Source: Cephalopachus bancanus (lineage: Eukaryota > Chordata > Mammalia > Primates > Tarsiidae). Taken from it: DNA of 64,000 bases. The notes beneath the pieces are model-generated. The model did no database searches. It saw only the letters and a list, made by a program, of their open reading frames with translations, and was not told the origin of the DNA. Location of the stretch: positions 4,999,001 to 5,063,000 of the forward strand of contig JAPVLO010000097.1 in NCBI GenBank assembly GCA_027257055.1, in the 5' to 3' direction. Of the stretch, positions 9,657-21,783 are shown piece after piece. Both the position numbers and the translations under genes were made by a program. The number at the start of each line of letters is the position of its first letter. Positions within the stretch are counted from its first letter, which is position 1.

Positions 9657-12394
9657 AAGCCACTAGATGTTTTGAATAGAGAAGAGCTAAGTCATGCTTT
9701 GGGCTAACACATACCTCTTCTTGAAGCTGTCTACAATTTTATGAACTAGAATTTACTGGTCCCTCCTGGGTTCTCATAGTATTTCTTTCAATTGGATTAG
9801 CACACTTCCTTTGTTTTCTATAGCAACAGGTTCAGTTTGCCTTCTTCTTTCCTTGGGTTATAAATACCTCGAAGGTACCTTATTCATATTTATGTGTTCA
9901 GTGACATCCAATGTAATCTCTGTACATACAAGCAATTACCAAATACTTGTCTTTATATAACTTTTCAACTTTGTTTATGGTGAATCCAATTTTGAAATGT
10001 CACAGAAATGCAAAACTAGTGATATTGACTATGATCTTTGACATGACTGAAACTTCTGAATCGTTTATCTGAAAGATTTTGCCTGTATTCTTGTGTGATT
10101 TTTTTAAGCAATAAATTGATTTATCATTCCATGGATGACCAAAAACACTCAATCAACTATGTCACAGTTGGGGTTTTATTTATAGGCACTTGAAACAACC
10201 TTGCAATTCCTTTGGAGTTCATTCCATGAACTATAGCACTGAAATTAGTCCTAGGAGTGTGATTTGAAGGTATTGAAAGACCCCACTTGCCCTAAAATAT
10301 TTCCATTATAAAGACTGTCTCCCATCCCTGGCCAGACCCTTCAACCTTCAGTTTCCACCTCTGAAGCAATTTCTTAAAAAAGAGCACGTGTAGAACACAC
10401 AGCTGGTACTAAGTATTTGGAACCACTCAGAGCCCAGCCTAGTGAGGGCTTGGTTTAAAATGATGTTTCACTTGCACCTCTCTTAACCAGCTAAAGACAT
10501 GACCATTATTTTACATTTTATTTACTTATTTATGCCAGTTCCTCTAACTCTGCAGGCTGCTACTAACACAGGATTTTCCCTCTTCTGCCGGAATATCTAT
10601 TGGATAAAATGATTTAATCAGCTTTGATGATTTCAAATACCAGGCCTTTACCAAGGGACTGGCTATTCTGATGTAAAAGTAAATGTCTTAACCTCCCTCC
10701 CCATGACATTTATTTTCCATAAATGGTACTGGCTCTGCCTTGGCGTCCTTTTAACAGCAGGAGACCATTATCGGGTGAGAATGCTCTGGCCCCTTTCACA
10801 CTATCTCTTAATTATTGCCCTCTTTTCTATAGACAATGCCGTTAGGAATTTTGGTGTAATTTCCCTCCACCATTCCTCCTCTGACTTGTACTGCCATAGG
10901 AGAGGATTTGGGTGTTAACCCCAGAAAGTCCAGAATAATGAATCTTGTAGACAGTTGGCTCAGTATCCAAGGAATCCTTTGAGAGGGGGCTGAGATGCTG
11001 TAAGCAAAGCACAAGGCAAATGCTTGGGAACTAAAAAATTTGCATTGAAGCCTTCCAGGGAAAGCAGAGGATGACAATGGAAATCTCAAGGCTGGTGGGG
11101 AGGGGGATAAAAGATTTAGTTTTTCCCACATGCTAGTCTCTCAAGACCATCCATTTTATTTATTTATATTGAAGAAAAGGTTTTATCCCTCTCACTAACA
11201 AAAATAGCCCTCACTATGTAAATCCCATTTCTGCTGTTTCGTTGAGTCTGAAGCCAACCAGATTAAAACAATGGCTAAAAAAAAGAAAGAAACCTGAAAA
11301 CTCTTCTGATGCATCTTAATAACTGTTTGTTAACTTCAAAGCTGACCATTTAATGCTAACCTTATTAATCAAGTAAAACCAAATATAAGCACCCACTTTG
11401 AGTCATACAGCATTTAATTATCTAACTTTTTTGTTTTTAATTTATAATACATAATAAATTTATACACACACACATATATACACACACAGTGTGTGTATAT
11501 ATATGCGTGTATTTACACATTTTAAATAAACACTTTAGAATACAAGCTTATGTTCAGGCCTAAATGCTTCCCTTGTATTATTTATGAATCTATGGGACCC
11601 TGGGTGAAGGTTACTCTTTTTCATTTTCTGCAGAGGCACATAGGAAACCTATTAAGTAGAACTCCCCAACCCACAGTAGCATTTGGATGCCAGCTAAAGG
11701 GATCCATAGAATTATAATTGTGATGTCATATAAAGAGGAACATGAGCTCTGATTGCAGACATTTCTGGCAATGAAAGAGTATAGCTTTAAGTCTTTTTCC
11801 CATTTCTTTGAAAATGCAGGTAAAAAAATTCCTGGTGCTTTTTCAACATAATATAAAGGTCACTGACAATAGCCCACCTATAGATGCTGATGTGTGACAT
11901 TTAAACTGCATACAAAGAAAGCATGATAAGCATTAAAAAGAACTAGTTGCTTTCAAGATAATGCTGCTTACCAAATCATTTCTCTTTGAAAAAAAAAAAC
12001 AAATGTAACATTTCAATTTATTTATCAGATATTGCTTGGAAAATATACACATATAGTGTCTTTGAGAATGCGAATAAAGAACAGAATGTCTATTACTGGT
12101 ATTTAATCTACCAATTCATCAACAATATTTTTAAAATGTGGCTTAGGCTATGCAAACTGAAACCTAGGGAAGTACTCTTGGGATGACATGGTCAGTTGTT
12201 ATGTTTTAGTGAAAAGAAAAATTGAAATGTCTATGTAACAGGAGCTGTGTGCATGTGCTGCTAAAACTACCAGGAGAAAAAAATTGTTATTTAGAAAATT
12301 GTTCCATTTTTGCCATAAATATAGAATACCAATAACTGGCTTGACTGATTTTATTTCTCTCTAAATTTTAACCAAATTTATGAAACTTTATGAA
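9657..12394. other. Mostly unique AT-rich sequence
   Basis: A weak L2-like tail is possible at about 9850-9925. A (CA)n/(TG)n palindrome lies at 11461-11515. ORFs of up to 107 codons (10808-11131 minus) have no recognisable protein features. No gene is called. Confidence 0.5.
11461..11515. repeat. CA/TG microsatellite forming a perfect hairpin
   Basis: The arms atatatacacacac (11474-11487) and gtgtgtgtatatat (11489-11502) are exact reverse complements around one base. Alternating purine-pyrimidine throughout. Confidence 0.9.
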
Positions 12395-12564
12395 GGTTAG
12401 AAGAGTCTAAGGGATGCGTGGGATAAAAAGGCAGGAGAGCAATAGGAGAAGCATAGACCCATTTATCTGAATGATATATTAGATTGATGCATAAGTTCAT
12501 AGCATTTGTTTTTGACACGGCAACACTGCGGTGTTGGAGGTTTACCATTTGTCATTTGGAGTGA
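12395..12564. repeat. 170-bp direct duplication, copy 1
   Basis: Near-identical to 12728-12900; the differences seen are a few substitutions and 3 added bases in copy 2. The unit contains ordinary flank plus the first bases of a mariner element (ttagattgatgcataag...). Copy 1 is cut off after 'catttggagtga'. Confidence 0.93.
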
Positions 12565-12727
12565 TAACTTGAAATTTATGAAACTAACCCCCGCTTTAGC
12601 ATTTGGTTGTCACAGTTGAACTTGAGTCTGGGTGAGGGCTTAACAGTTTCTGCTTTGCAGAAAGAACTCTTAGTGGGTACCCACCTTTCCCAACAATCAT
12701 AGCTTAGAACACACTCTGAGACAGGTA

Positions 12728-12900
12728 GGTTAGAAGAGTGTAAGGGATGCGTGGGATAAAAAGGCAGGAGAGCAATAGGAGAAGCATAGGCCCATTTATC
12801 TGAATGAGGATATATTAGATTGATGCATAAGTTCATAGCATTTGTTTTTGACACGGCAACACTGCGGTGTTGGAGGTTTACCATTTGTCATTTGGAGTGA
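12728..12900. repeat. 170-bp direct duplication, copy 2
   Basis: Second copy, offset 333-336 bp from the first. Here the mariner sequence runs on past the duplication into transposase-like DNA, so this copy marks the original junction. The 163 bp between the copies (12565-12727) is unrelated. Confidence 0.93.
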
Positions 12901-13300
12901 CAGTGTTGTAGTTGTGGATATGCCTTGCATTTTCAAGATTTGAAGAAAATGTTATCTGTGGGTTAAAAAGATGGAGTGTCAAGCAGGGAAAAAAAGTACA
13001 CTTCTGATATATTCTTCTAAACAGAGGAATAAAGGTAGTGGAGATAACTTGAAACATTTGCACCATGTATAGAGAGAATGTCATCAGGAAAAACACGGCA
13101 AGAAAATGATTTTGCAGTTTCAAAGAGAACACCTTTGACCTGAGGATTCTCCATGTTCAGGAAAACCATTGGGCCTTGATGAAGACTGTTTAAACGCTTT
13201 AATCCATGATGATTCACAGCATTCAACCCAAGAATTGGCAGATGTGACCAGTCAACTGTTGTGCAACATTTGCATTTCATGGGCAAGCAAAACAAAACAA
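12811..13300 (+). pseudogene. Truncated mariner element with transposase N-terminal remnant
   Basis: Starts with a mariner-type end (TTAGATTGATGCATAAG) next to a TA. At about 13166-13270 the plus strand encodes DEDCLNALIHDD followed by S..STQELADVTSQ, which matches the helix-turn-helix DNA-binding part of mariner transposases. No catalytic D,D34D region and no 3' inverted end are visible before the sequence changes near 13300. It is a different mariner lineage from the three 580-bp copies. Frameshifts make it non-coding. Confidence 0.65.
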
Positions 13301-13375
13301 AAAAACACTACAAACTCATGCTTCACAATACTTCACAGTTTCAGAGGTGGAATTCAGGGAAAGTTCCTTGACTTG

Positions 13376-13560
13376 TAAATCAGTGGTTTTCAATGGTTGT
13401 TGCACATTGGTATCACCTTTTAAACATTGAAATGCCCAGGCCATATCTGAGAACAATTAATCACTATTTCTCAGGCCTCAGTTATTTTCTCTAACTCCGT
13501 AAGTGGTTCCAACATGCAACTGATTTTGTGAACCACTGCTATAAGCACACAAGCTTTATA
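13376..13560 (+). mobile_element. MER5-like hAT-Charlie fragment
   Basis: Inverted ends of the CAGTGGTTTTCAA / GAACCACTG type enclose about 175 bp without coding capacity, the usual form of MER5-group non-autonomous hAT elements. The exact subfamily is not certain. Confidence 0.6.
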
Positions 13561-13585
13561 CAGGAGAACATTCAGCTTCTCATGG

Positions 13586-13982
13586 TGCTATAGTCTGAAT
13601 GTATGTGTCCCCCTCAAATGTGTATACTAGAATGTAAACCCCAAGGTGATTGTGTTAAGAGGTTGTGCTTTGGGGAAGTGATCATGTCATGCTCATGGAT
13701 GGATTAGTGTTCTTATCAAAGAAGTTAAAGGGACCACCCTAGTGCCATTTGCCCTTCTATTTCTTCTGTCAAGAGAGGATATAGCATTTGTCCCCTCCAG
13801 GTGAGGCAGCAAAAAGGCACTATCTTGGAAGCAGAGAGCAGCCCCCACCAGACACTAATTTGCTGGTGCCTTGATCTTGGACTTCTCAACCTCTAGAACT
13901 GTGAGAAATAAATTTGTATTATTTATAAATTATGCAGTCTGACATATTCTTTGTTATAGCAACACAAGTGAACAAAGATACA
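13586..13982 (+). repeat. MLT1-type MaLR LTR
   Basis: Starts 'tgctatagtctgaatgtatgtgtccccc' and ends 'agaactgtgagaaataaatttgtatt...attctttgttatagcaacac', the hallmark order of MLT1 LTRs, including the AATAAA poly-A signal. The ORF reading through the 3' end from 13932 is incidental. Solo LTR, old. Confidence 0.85.
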
Positions 13983-14578
13983 ACATATGGGGGAAGAAAA
14001 AGCAAGCTTGAATGTCACCTCCCATTCTTTAAGGACCTAATGGGAAATCAAAAGAAAAATTATTCACTAAAGTGGGGAATGTGGACGTCCAGTTTTTTCA
14101 CCCCTGTAGGCAAAGTGCTCTCTGAATCAAAGCAGGGAGCGAGGAGTAGTTTAGGCAGCCTACTTCACTAGGTCAGGAGAGGAGTGTATTTCCACGAGTA
14201 GGGTTTGCACACTCCAGATGGGTGTGTGAGCTAAACTTCTGGCTTTCCAGGAAGTAGAACCATCATTCAACTAAATCTGTGGGGTCAGCTGGGTGCAGTC
14301 ATTAATATAAGTGACCAGATATGCTGGGAATTGTTGCCTAAACATAATTCTTTTTGAAATCTAGAGCTAAAAACCAATCATGCTTTTACCTTTGAAACAA
14401 AGCATTGTCACCTAAATGGATATGATTATTTTGCTATACATTTTAGCTAATTTAAGTAATAGCCTAGTGACTGAAGAAAAGATGTCACGAGAAAGATGGT
14501 ATAAGGCTAGCACTTCAAATAAGCATCACTATCAACTGAATGAGGGAAAAGGAAACCACTACACATCAAATGCCTACT
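13983..14578. other. Unassigned sequence
   Basis: No gene or repeat recognised between the MLT1 LTR and the next Alu. Confidence 0.5.
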
Positions 14579-14855
14579 TTTTTTTTTTTTGAGTTGGAGT
14601 CTCACTCTGTCGCCCAGACTGGAGTGCAGTGGCCGCTCCCGGCCACCGCAGCCTCGACCTGCTGGGCTCCAGCAATCCTCCTGCCTCAGCCTTCCAAGTA
14701 GCCGGAATTACAGGCAGGCGCTACCACACCCGGCTGATTTTTTGATTTATTGTAGAGATGAGGTCTCGCTGCCCAGGCGCGTCTCGAACCCACAGGCTCA
14801 GGCAATCCGCTCACCTCAGCCTCCCAAAGGCGCGGGATTACAGGCTGAGCCACCA
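14579..14855 (-). mobile_element. Alu SINE, dimeric, younger subfamily
   Basis: Antisense dimer with the 7-bp deletion (GCTGCCCAGGCG) and AAAGGCGCGGG. It stops after 'gagccacc', lacking the last left-arm bases, so its 5' end is slightly truncated. No clear target-site duplication was found. Confidence 0.92.
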
Positions 14856-16160
14856 ACATTTTGTATATATTGTCACTTAACATATGACAGTGTAAGACTG
14901 ACTGCATTTTACAGAAAAAGTCTCTGAGTTCAAAAGTTGACACAGAGGATGACAAGTCAGCAAGTTTAAAGTTCATCAAGCAATACTAAAACAGAGTAGA
15001 TTTATAGGCTAATTGAAAGGATGTGGTTGATAGTTAACCACTAGACTTTTATTTTGCTGCTGGCATTATTCAACTTAAAATTACACATGGTATTTAATAT
15101 TTTGGAAAACAGACTTGAAATGGAGAACAGACTTGAGTTAGCTGGAATGGTGGTCCAAGACCCAAAAAAAAAAAAAAAAAGTGAAGTTAATCATAATTGT
15201 AACATATTGCTTGCATATATATTTTTAAAAATTAACCATTTCACAGATAGGACTGAGAGAAACCTGGAAATAGCAATTCATATTTTAAAAATATAAGAAG
15301 TCTAATTATGTTGCTTGACTCCCTGCCCAACATATGGCTATCAAAGAAAATAATGACATCTCAGGCAATTCTGAGATGTAATGCATGTTAAAAATGTTTA
15401 ATATATGCAAATGTTTGCACAGTGACTAGTACAAAGTAAATGCAAATTAGTTTCAGCTGTTGTTATTATTCCTAGACCCGATATTAATATGGAAGAGAAA
15501 AAGATTTATTTTCTTCACCCGTCACTGGGTTCATGGCTAAGGCCCCTGTAACAGAAGACAAATTAATAAGAGAAAGGTATACAGATGTATTGAATATAAA
15601 TTTTATGTTACAGGGTAATCTTCATAAGGAAATGAAGACCCAAAGAAACAGGAAAACCTGTGTATTTCTATGCTTAGCTTTGATGAAGAGTAGACAGCTG
15701 TGGAAAAATATAATTGAAGGATTGAAGTGTATGATTTAATGTTAATAAACTGGGGAGAACTTAGTAAGGCCTGATGCTTCATGTTCTTTTACGCCTCCCT
15801 GAGTCTTCAGAGCTAAGGATATGCCTTTATTCTGGGCACAAAGAGGTGCCCTATGCTTCTGGAATGAAAGTCTTATGGTCTTCTTCAGGGGAGAAGAGTG
15901 AGAGGAAAGTGAGAGTGACCTTCAAGCTTCAGCTGTTTTCTCAAATGGCAAGTTGCTGTATTTTGGGCCATGCTCTTGAGTCCTATCATTAACTTGGGTA
16001 AGTGGCTGCATTATAAAAAGACTCGTGATCTGCTCCAATATGCTCCTTTCACAGATGAGGACCGTGAGGTTTATTGAGTGAACATAACTGCCCAGTGCCC
16101 TCACATAACATCAGACTCTTCATTCCCTTATTTCTACATCATGGCACTACACTCACATGC
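14856..16160. other. Mostly unique sequence with a short MIR 3' part
   Basis: About 15395-15475 resembles a sense MIR 3' end ('cacagtgactagtacaaagtaaatgcaaatta...ttattatt'). The 80-codon and shorter ORFs here lack any recognisable protein features. Confidence 0.45.
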
Positions 16161-16350
16161 CAGACATTTTCTGTGATTTACATGAATAATTTCATCTTGT
16201 TCTAACAACAGCCTAGTGATAAGGGACTATTAGCATTCCCATTTTATAGATGAGAAAACAACCGCAGAGATGTTAAGAAACTTGCACCAGGTTTTGCAGT
16301 TGTAAGTCTTGGAGGTAAATTACAAACCTGGACATTTGGACTCCGGTAGT
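16161..16350 (-). repeat. MIR SINE, antisense
   Basis: 'attcccattttatagatgagaaaac...gagatgttaagaaacttgcaccagg' is the conserved MIR core read in reverse. Diverged but clear. Confidence 0.75.
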
Positions 16351-16721
16351 TGGTTAGTCCTTGAGATTTTCAGATTCCAGATATTTTTGTTTCTTTTAGT
16401 TAATTATGTCCCCAAATATGGCTTCTATGTGATTTGTACACATGTTTACTTATACCACAACTACCACTAATAATAATTAACATAATAAGAAAACAGATTA
16501 ATGTTCCAATTTAGTGAATAGGACCCTAGTGGATGAAAAGACTTAGCTTCCAAAACTGTTGTCATCCATAGATAAATTTTTTAAATCCAGTAATACTTGG
16601 CCTGGTATTAAAAGTTACATTTCAGGGTGAAAAAAAATTACTTTTTTTATTTAGAAATTTTACTGTATGCACACTCATACACCCATGAACTTTTTATGGT
16701 AAATGCTTCTTCTATTAAATA

Positions 16722-17648
16722 CAAGGAAGGACCCAAAACCCCCTTTGAAATTTATTTATTAAAAATAGTGTATTTATTCTTACATTTTTAAACCTCAGTC
16801 ACTTTCAAAGTCCTTTCCATCTAATGCAATACACCTATCGAGATGTTTTTTCCACTGCTCAAAACAGTTTTTTTTTTTTTTTTTTTTTTTTGGTGAGTTT
16901 TTTTTTTTTTTTTTTGGTGAGTATGTCGCCAAGACTGGAGTACAGTGGCACGCTCCTGGCCACCACAGCCTCGACCTGCTGGGCTCCGGCGATCCTTCCG
17001 CCTCAGCCTTCCAAGTAGACGGAACTACAGGCACGCACTACCACGCCGGGCTAAATTTTTGTTTTTGTTTTTGTTTTTTTTTTGTGGTAGAGATGAGGGC
17101 TCACCAAGTTGCCCGGGTAGGTCTTGAACCCGCGGCTCAGGCAATCCGCTCGCCTCAGCCTCCCAAAGTGCTGGGATTACAGGCTGAGCCACCGAGCCCG
17201 TCCTAAAACAGTTGTTAAACTTGTCAATGTTGATGCCTTCTAGTGCTTCTTTCATTTTTTGTTTTACCTCTTCCACATTGGAAAAGCGTTTGGATTTTTT
17301 GCAGCCAGGGAAAAATAAAAAGTCACTTGGGGTGAGATTGAGTGAATAGGGAGGGTGGGGCATGGGGATCATGCCATTTTTGGTCAGAAACTGTGAACAC
17401 TCAGCAGTGTGAGCAGGTGCGCTGGTAAATCACTCATCACAAAATGGGCAAATGCATTGAAAGAATCTCCAAAAAAAATTTAAATAAATAAAAAAATAAC
17501 TGAAGCTGAAAGCAGCACTCACAACAATATTAACTGGTACACTGATGCTGATGGGTTCCTAGAACACTTACCTAGTGGGGGAAGCCTGTACTATAAGGGT
17601 CACGCCCTCCAAAAAATAATTCTGGGATTTTTTGGGTCCCCCTTCGGA
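16722..17648 (-). mobile_element. Mariner derivative split by an Alu (copy 2 of 3)
   Basis: Antisense to copies 1 and 3. Its ends lie at TA sites (16720-16721 and 17649-17650). Minus the Alu and one duplication it is about 583 bp, matching copy 1. On the minus strand the remnant shows the transposase signature PHPPYSLNLTPSDFLFFPG, followed after the Alu by FEQWKKHLDRCIALDGKDF. The first motif precedes the last catalytic aspartate region of mariners (PYSPDLAPSD). The bulk of the gene is missing at the same place as in the other copies. Confidence 0.82.
16870..17204 (-). mobile_element. Alu SINE, older local subfamily
   Basis: Antisense dimer in the mariner, flanked by aaaacagtt (16861-16869 and 17205-17213). 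It keeps the undeleted left arm (CACCAAGTTGCCCGGG) and AAAGTGCTGGG. Next to its T-run, a 'ttttggtgagt' segment is duplicated, which probably reflects slippage. Confidence 0.92.
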
Positions 17649-17710
17649 TATGGCCAATTTGTTCTTGTCATGTCTGTTAGGGTTTCAAAAGGATTTTGTT
17701 TTTGATTATT

Positions 17711-17878
17711 ATTTATTTATTTTTTTGAGTTGGAGTCTCACTCTGTCGCCCAGACTGGAATGCAGTGGCCGCTCCCGACCACCGCAGCCTCGCCTGCTGG
17801 GCTCCGGCAATCCTTCCGCCTCAGCCTTCCGAGTAGCCGGAATTACAGGCATGCACTACCACGCCCGGCTGATTTTTT

Positions 17879-17921
<43 letters not shown>

Positions 17922-18205
17922 TTTTCATTTTTTGAGTTGGAGTCTCACTCTGTCACCCAGACTGGAGTGCGGTGGCCGGGAGCGGCCACCGCAGCCTCGA
18001 CCTGCTGGGCTCCGGCGATCCTTCCGCCTCAGCCTTCTAAGTAGCTGAAACTACAGGGGCGCACTACCACACCCGGCTAATTTTTGATTTATTGTAGAGA
18101 TGAGGTCTCGCTACCCAGGCGGGTCTTGAACCTGCGGGCTCAGGCAATCCACTCACCTCAGCCTCCGAAAGGCGCGGGATTACAGGCTGAGCCACCGAAC
18201 CCGGC
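17711..18205 (-). mobile_element. Three-armed Alu composite within one TSD
   Basis: Read on the minus strand: left arm (18205-18081), right arm (to about 17935), an (AAAT)n stretch (17880-17926), then a second right arm (17873-17725) and a tail. A single exact 15-bp duplication (ttgtttttgattatt) at 17696-17710 and 18206-18220 brackets the whole 495 bp. Either a trimer moved as one unit, or a free right-arm monomer landed in the A-tail of a dimer. Confidence 0.9.
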
Positions 18206-18220
18206 TTGTTTTTGATTATT

Positions 18221-19917
18221 TTAAAATTCCCTAATAAAGTGAGGCTCTTGGGAACCCTACCTTTGCTTACCTAGTCTCCCTCCCCTCTTCCTATAAATGT
18301 TTGCTGTGTGACTCTCCTGTCTTAGGCACTTCTGAGCATAGAATTTCAACTGTGAACAGAAGGCAATCATCCCTGCCCTCGTAGAGCACAACTTCCTTTC
18401 CTCTCTGCCACCACTTTAAATGTTTACTACTCTTAGACTACAATTTGTGGTAAGAAATCTTCACTCTTGGCTACGATTATTTCTGCTAATGGACATACCT
18501 GTGTAATGTAATGTCGCCTATTCTGTTAATTATTTAGCGATCTCTTGCTCTCTTCTAGTTTAAAATGGTCTCTTTAATTTAGTCTTATTTGGAAAACTCC
18601 ATCTTTAGAGGATTTAAACTCAGTAAAGTCTGTCTTCTCCCCTTTCATCCTTCTACTGGGACACTTCTAGCTTTCCAAATAGCCACTTACATCTAATATA
18701 ATGTTTTTGGGAAACTGAAAAAGCCCAGGGAATTTCACCTCAAAATATGGAACGCTCTTATGCCGATTAAGTTAAATTAAAGGTCCTTGAATACCAGCAG
18801 ATGCTAGAAGAGGCTCTACTCTGAGACTGGACTCGCCAAAGAGAATACAATAGCCTTCTATACTCTCTCTGAAATTTCATTATTTATGGCAGAAAAGAAG
18901 ATGGAGGAATGGAACCATAAGCAAATGGGCTTTTTTTGCAAGACAGTGTCTGCACCTTGGGTTCATACAAATTTTATTAACGACAGAGTGAGACTCCAAC
19001 TCAAAAAAAAAAAGTATCAATATTACAAGTTAATTTCTGTCTCCTGGCTCCATTTATTCTCCCTAATAAATATTTATTTATTACCCCGTCAAAAGCATTG
19101 CCTCCATTCCCAATTGTTTCCCTCCTGTAAAGAATGGTATGTAAACACCTTACTCCACTGGGCTGTTGGATGATCATTCTCCTGTGGTTATACGTGTTAA
19201 TACAAATGTATGCCTTTTTCCTGTTAATCTGTCTATTGTTAATTCATTTCAGCAGATTTAGACTAAACATTCAGAGGGAAACTTTGAACTTCCCTACAAA
19301 ACTACGACTCTAGGTGTGAGAAGAATGAATTACCAAGGGTAAGAAATTCTAGATTCACTTAGAGTGTAGATTCAGCCAAATGAAAATGAAAAACATTGTC
19401 ATGATGTTGCATATTTTCTTTGAACTTTACATCAGTTTGTTGCCAAACCTTCTGAATAGTGTCTTGTTCATATTATGTAGTTTTACCAAAAATCCATGCT
19501 AATTTTAGAAGGAAAAAAACATGGAACTACGACAGACTTGATGCTATGAGTGATTTCAAAAGAAGGGTGGCTCGTAACCTCTTTGATAGGAAACCTAAGT
19601 AAAACAAAACATATCTTATGATGTTTTTAAAACCATCTCTTTGCTTAAAGAGGTAGAGATTCAGTCTCTGTCTTTGGACAGCAGATTCAGGTAAAGAGCT
19701 CTGCATAAAACTGCCTTTTTCTTGTCTCTGTCTGATAGCAGAGGTTTAGGTCAAAGGATTGGTCATTAGGCACCAGGTTCTTTTGTTTGTTTTGTTTTTG
19801 TTTTTGTTTTTCACAGCATGATTTTAAGATTGCAGCTGTTTTTTTATTGCTTAAAAATTTGCTCTTCGCCTTTCACATGTAACAAGTTTTTGTTAGTTCC
19901 TAACTTAAAAATGTACC
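18221..19917. other. Possible diverged ERV-related sequence; short Alu tail inside
   Basis: Pieces such as 'ccctaataaagtgaggctcttggg' near 18229 and 'ctccctaataaatatttattt' near 19060 look LTR-like, but no boundaries can be set. At 18980-19015 there is a 5'-truncated scrap of an Alu 3' end (cgacagagtgagactccaac plus A-tail). No gene seen. Confidence 0.3.
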
Positions 19918-19919
19918 TA

Positions 19920-20216
19920 GGCAGGACTCTGTGGCACAGCCTGTAATCTCAGCACTTTGGGAAGCCGAAGTGAGTGGATTGCCTGGGCCCATGAGTTCGA
20001 GACCAGCCTGGGCAACTTGGCAAGACCTCGTCCTCTACAATAAATAAAATATTAGCCAGGCGTGGTAGCACACGCCTGTAGTTCTGGCTACTTGGAAGGC
20101 TGAGGCAGAAGGATAGCTAGAGCCCAGCAGGTCGATGCTGGGGTAGCAGTGAGTGTGTCACTGCACTCCAGCCTGGGCATCAGAGTGAGACTCCGGCTCA
20201 AAAACAAAAAAAAAAA
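19920..20216 (+). mobile_element. Alu SINE, dimeric, older
   Basis: Sense dimer with the undeleted left arm (GGGCAACTTGGCAAGACC), linker 'acaataaataaaatattagcc' and 3' end 'gactccggctc' plus a mixed A-tail. More diverged than the CpG-rich copies. Confidence 0.93.
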
Positions 20217-21330
20217 CACCTCATTTTTGCTCTTTGAGATGAGTGTAGTATTGGGATCTTATCCCCCATACCTTGAGCACTGTGCTGCCACATGGTGGCT
20301 AAGGATATTGTAAGATGCATCATACTTTGACCCTAAACATATTCCTAATCTTGGTCACTTTTGAAAAGTTCCAAAATTATGGGAAGCCAATCTTCAAAAT
20401 CTGAGCACTCTTTTTAGAAATACTAGCTGAATTTATGTTTAACACTTACAGGGCATCATCTGTAAATATCTAGGAAAATGGACCCACCTAACCTAGGATG
20501 TTCATAAACCGCAGTAGCCAAAATGGAAATTCTTTGAAATGCCTAAAATAGTTTATTTGAGCACACAATTGGAAAAAAGCTGGTTTTAGAACTAGACAAA
20601 CTGAATGGGAGATCCTACTTTATGTTTGTCCTGGCTGATGTCTAATAAAAAGATCTGAAAAGATTATTTTTAAAGATTTATGGTTAAAAGTCAGCTTAAT
20701 TAAAAGCTGATATTCAGGCTATAATATTTATTTTTTATTTTTTTTAGAAAGGCCTTTCTGCCTTTTCCTCTGTTTGATCCTGTTTCTGGGAATTTTCTTC
20801 AGCTAGTTAAAACCCCTTTTTAAATGTGTTTGATCCCTCTATTTGCTTCCTATCTTGTTGGCATGATTTTTACTGAGAAAAATGTAAAACTTCATTGACC
20901 TTTTACAAAGCTTAAAATCTCCCTAAATCGGTTTCTCTAAATCTTGTTCTTCTATTTTCTTCCTCTTGCGCTCCTATTTCTTTTTTCCATTTTTGATACC
21001 ACATACAGAAATTGATAGGATACTTCTAATAACTCTAAGATCCCTTGCAGAATATACAAAAAAGGGGCCACTCTCCCTTTTTTTTTGAGGCCAAAGAATT
21101 GTGAGCAGTTTCTTTTCATGTCTAAAAATTCTGCTCTCTTTTGCATTACCTAATCTCTTTTTTTTGCAGGTACTAGTCATACAGGGACCCACTCATGTCC
21201 CTTCACGTTGCTACAGCCCCTAGAGAAGGGCATGGTGGGGATTCAAGGGCTCCTGCACATTCCTGAGCATATTACCTGGTCTTCTATGCACCCCCAGTAA
21301 GTAGTTTCAGGGGATCCTTGACTTCCCTGC
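20217..21330. other. Unassigned AT-rich sequence, possibly ERV internal
   Basis: No intact ORF. The T-rich, non-coding character and the LTR immediately downstream make an eroded ERV internal region possible, but no retroviral motif was found that would prove it. Confidence 0.3.
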
Positions 21331-21783
21331 AGACTAAGCCCAAAGGTGTAAATCCCTATTTACTCCCTTTCTTAATAGTCATTGGTCTGAACAATATAGT
21401 ATCGATGTAATCCTAAGACTTGTGATTTGCATACCTTTGAATCAATGTAATCACAAGTCTTGTGATTTTCATAACTTTTGCAATGCATGATGTTTTAGGC
21501 CTTGTAAACTTCCTTTACTCTAAATGTCACTATCTAAATGTAAAAAGCAGCTGTCACTTAAGTTCTATACCATGCTCTACTGGTCACATGGCTAATGTAT
21601 AGGCACTGACAACTCTGGACTATAAAAGTAGACTGTGAAGATTGGGCAGAACCATTTTAGAAAGACCTCGAGTCTGACTCTGCTCCTTGGAATCGAACTC
21701 AGAAATAAACTTTCTACCAGTTCCCTGCCCCTTTGATTTATTGGTATCAAGGGGAGCAGCCGAGCTTTACTTGGACCATAACA
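21330..21783 (+). repeat. LTR of an endogenous retrovirus, start uncertain
   Basis: Promoter-like order: a 40-bp direct repeat (21401-21440 and 21441-21480), TATAAAA at 21621-21627, AATAAA at 21704-21709, then a U5-like segment ending about 'ggaccataaca' (21783). The 3' CA is plausible; the 5' TG and target-site duplication were not resolved. The internal order fits a class I LTR. Confidence 0.6.

Noticed and set aside
17632..18048. 138-codon ORF with an apparent hydrophobic IYLF repeat segment
   Set aside because: The 'membrane helix' is the translated (ATTT)n inside the three-armed Alu.
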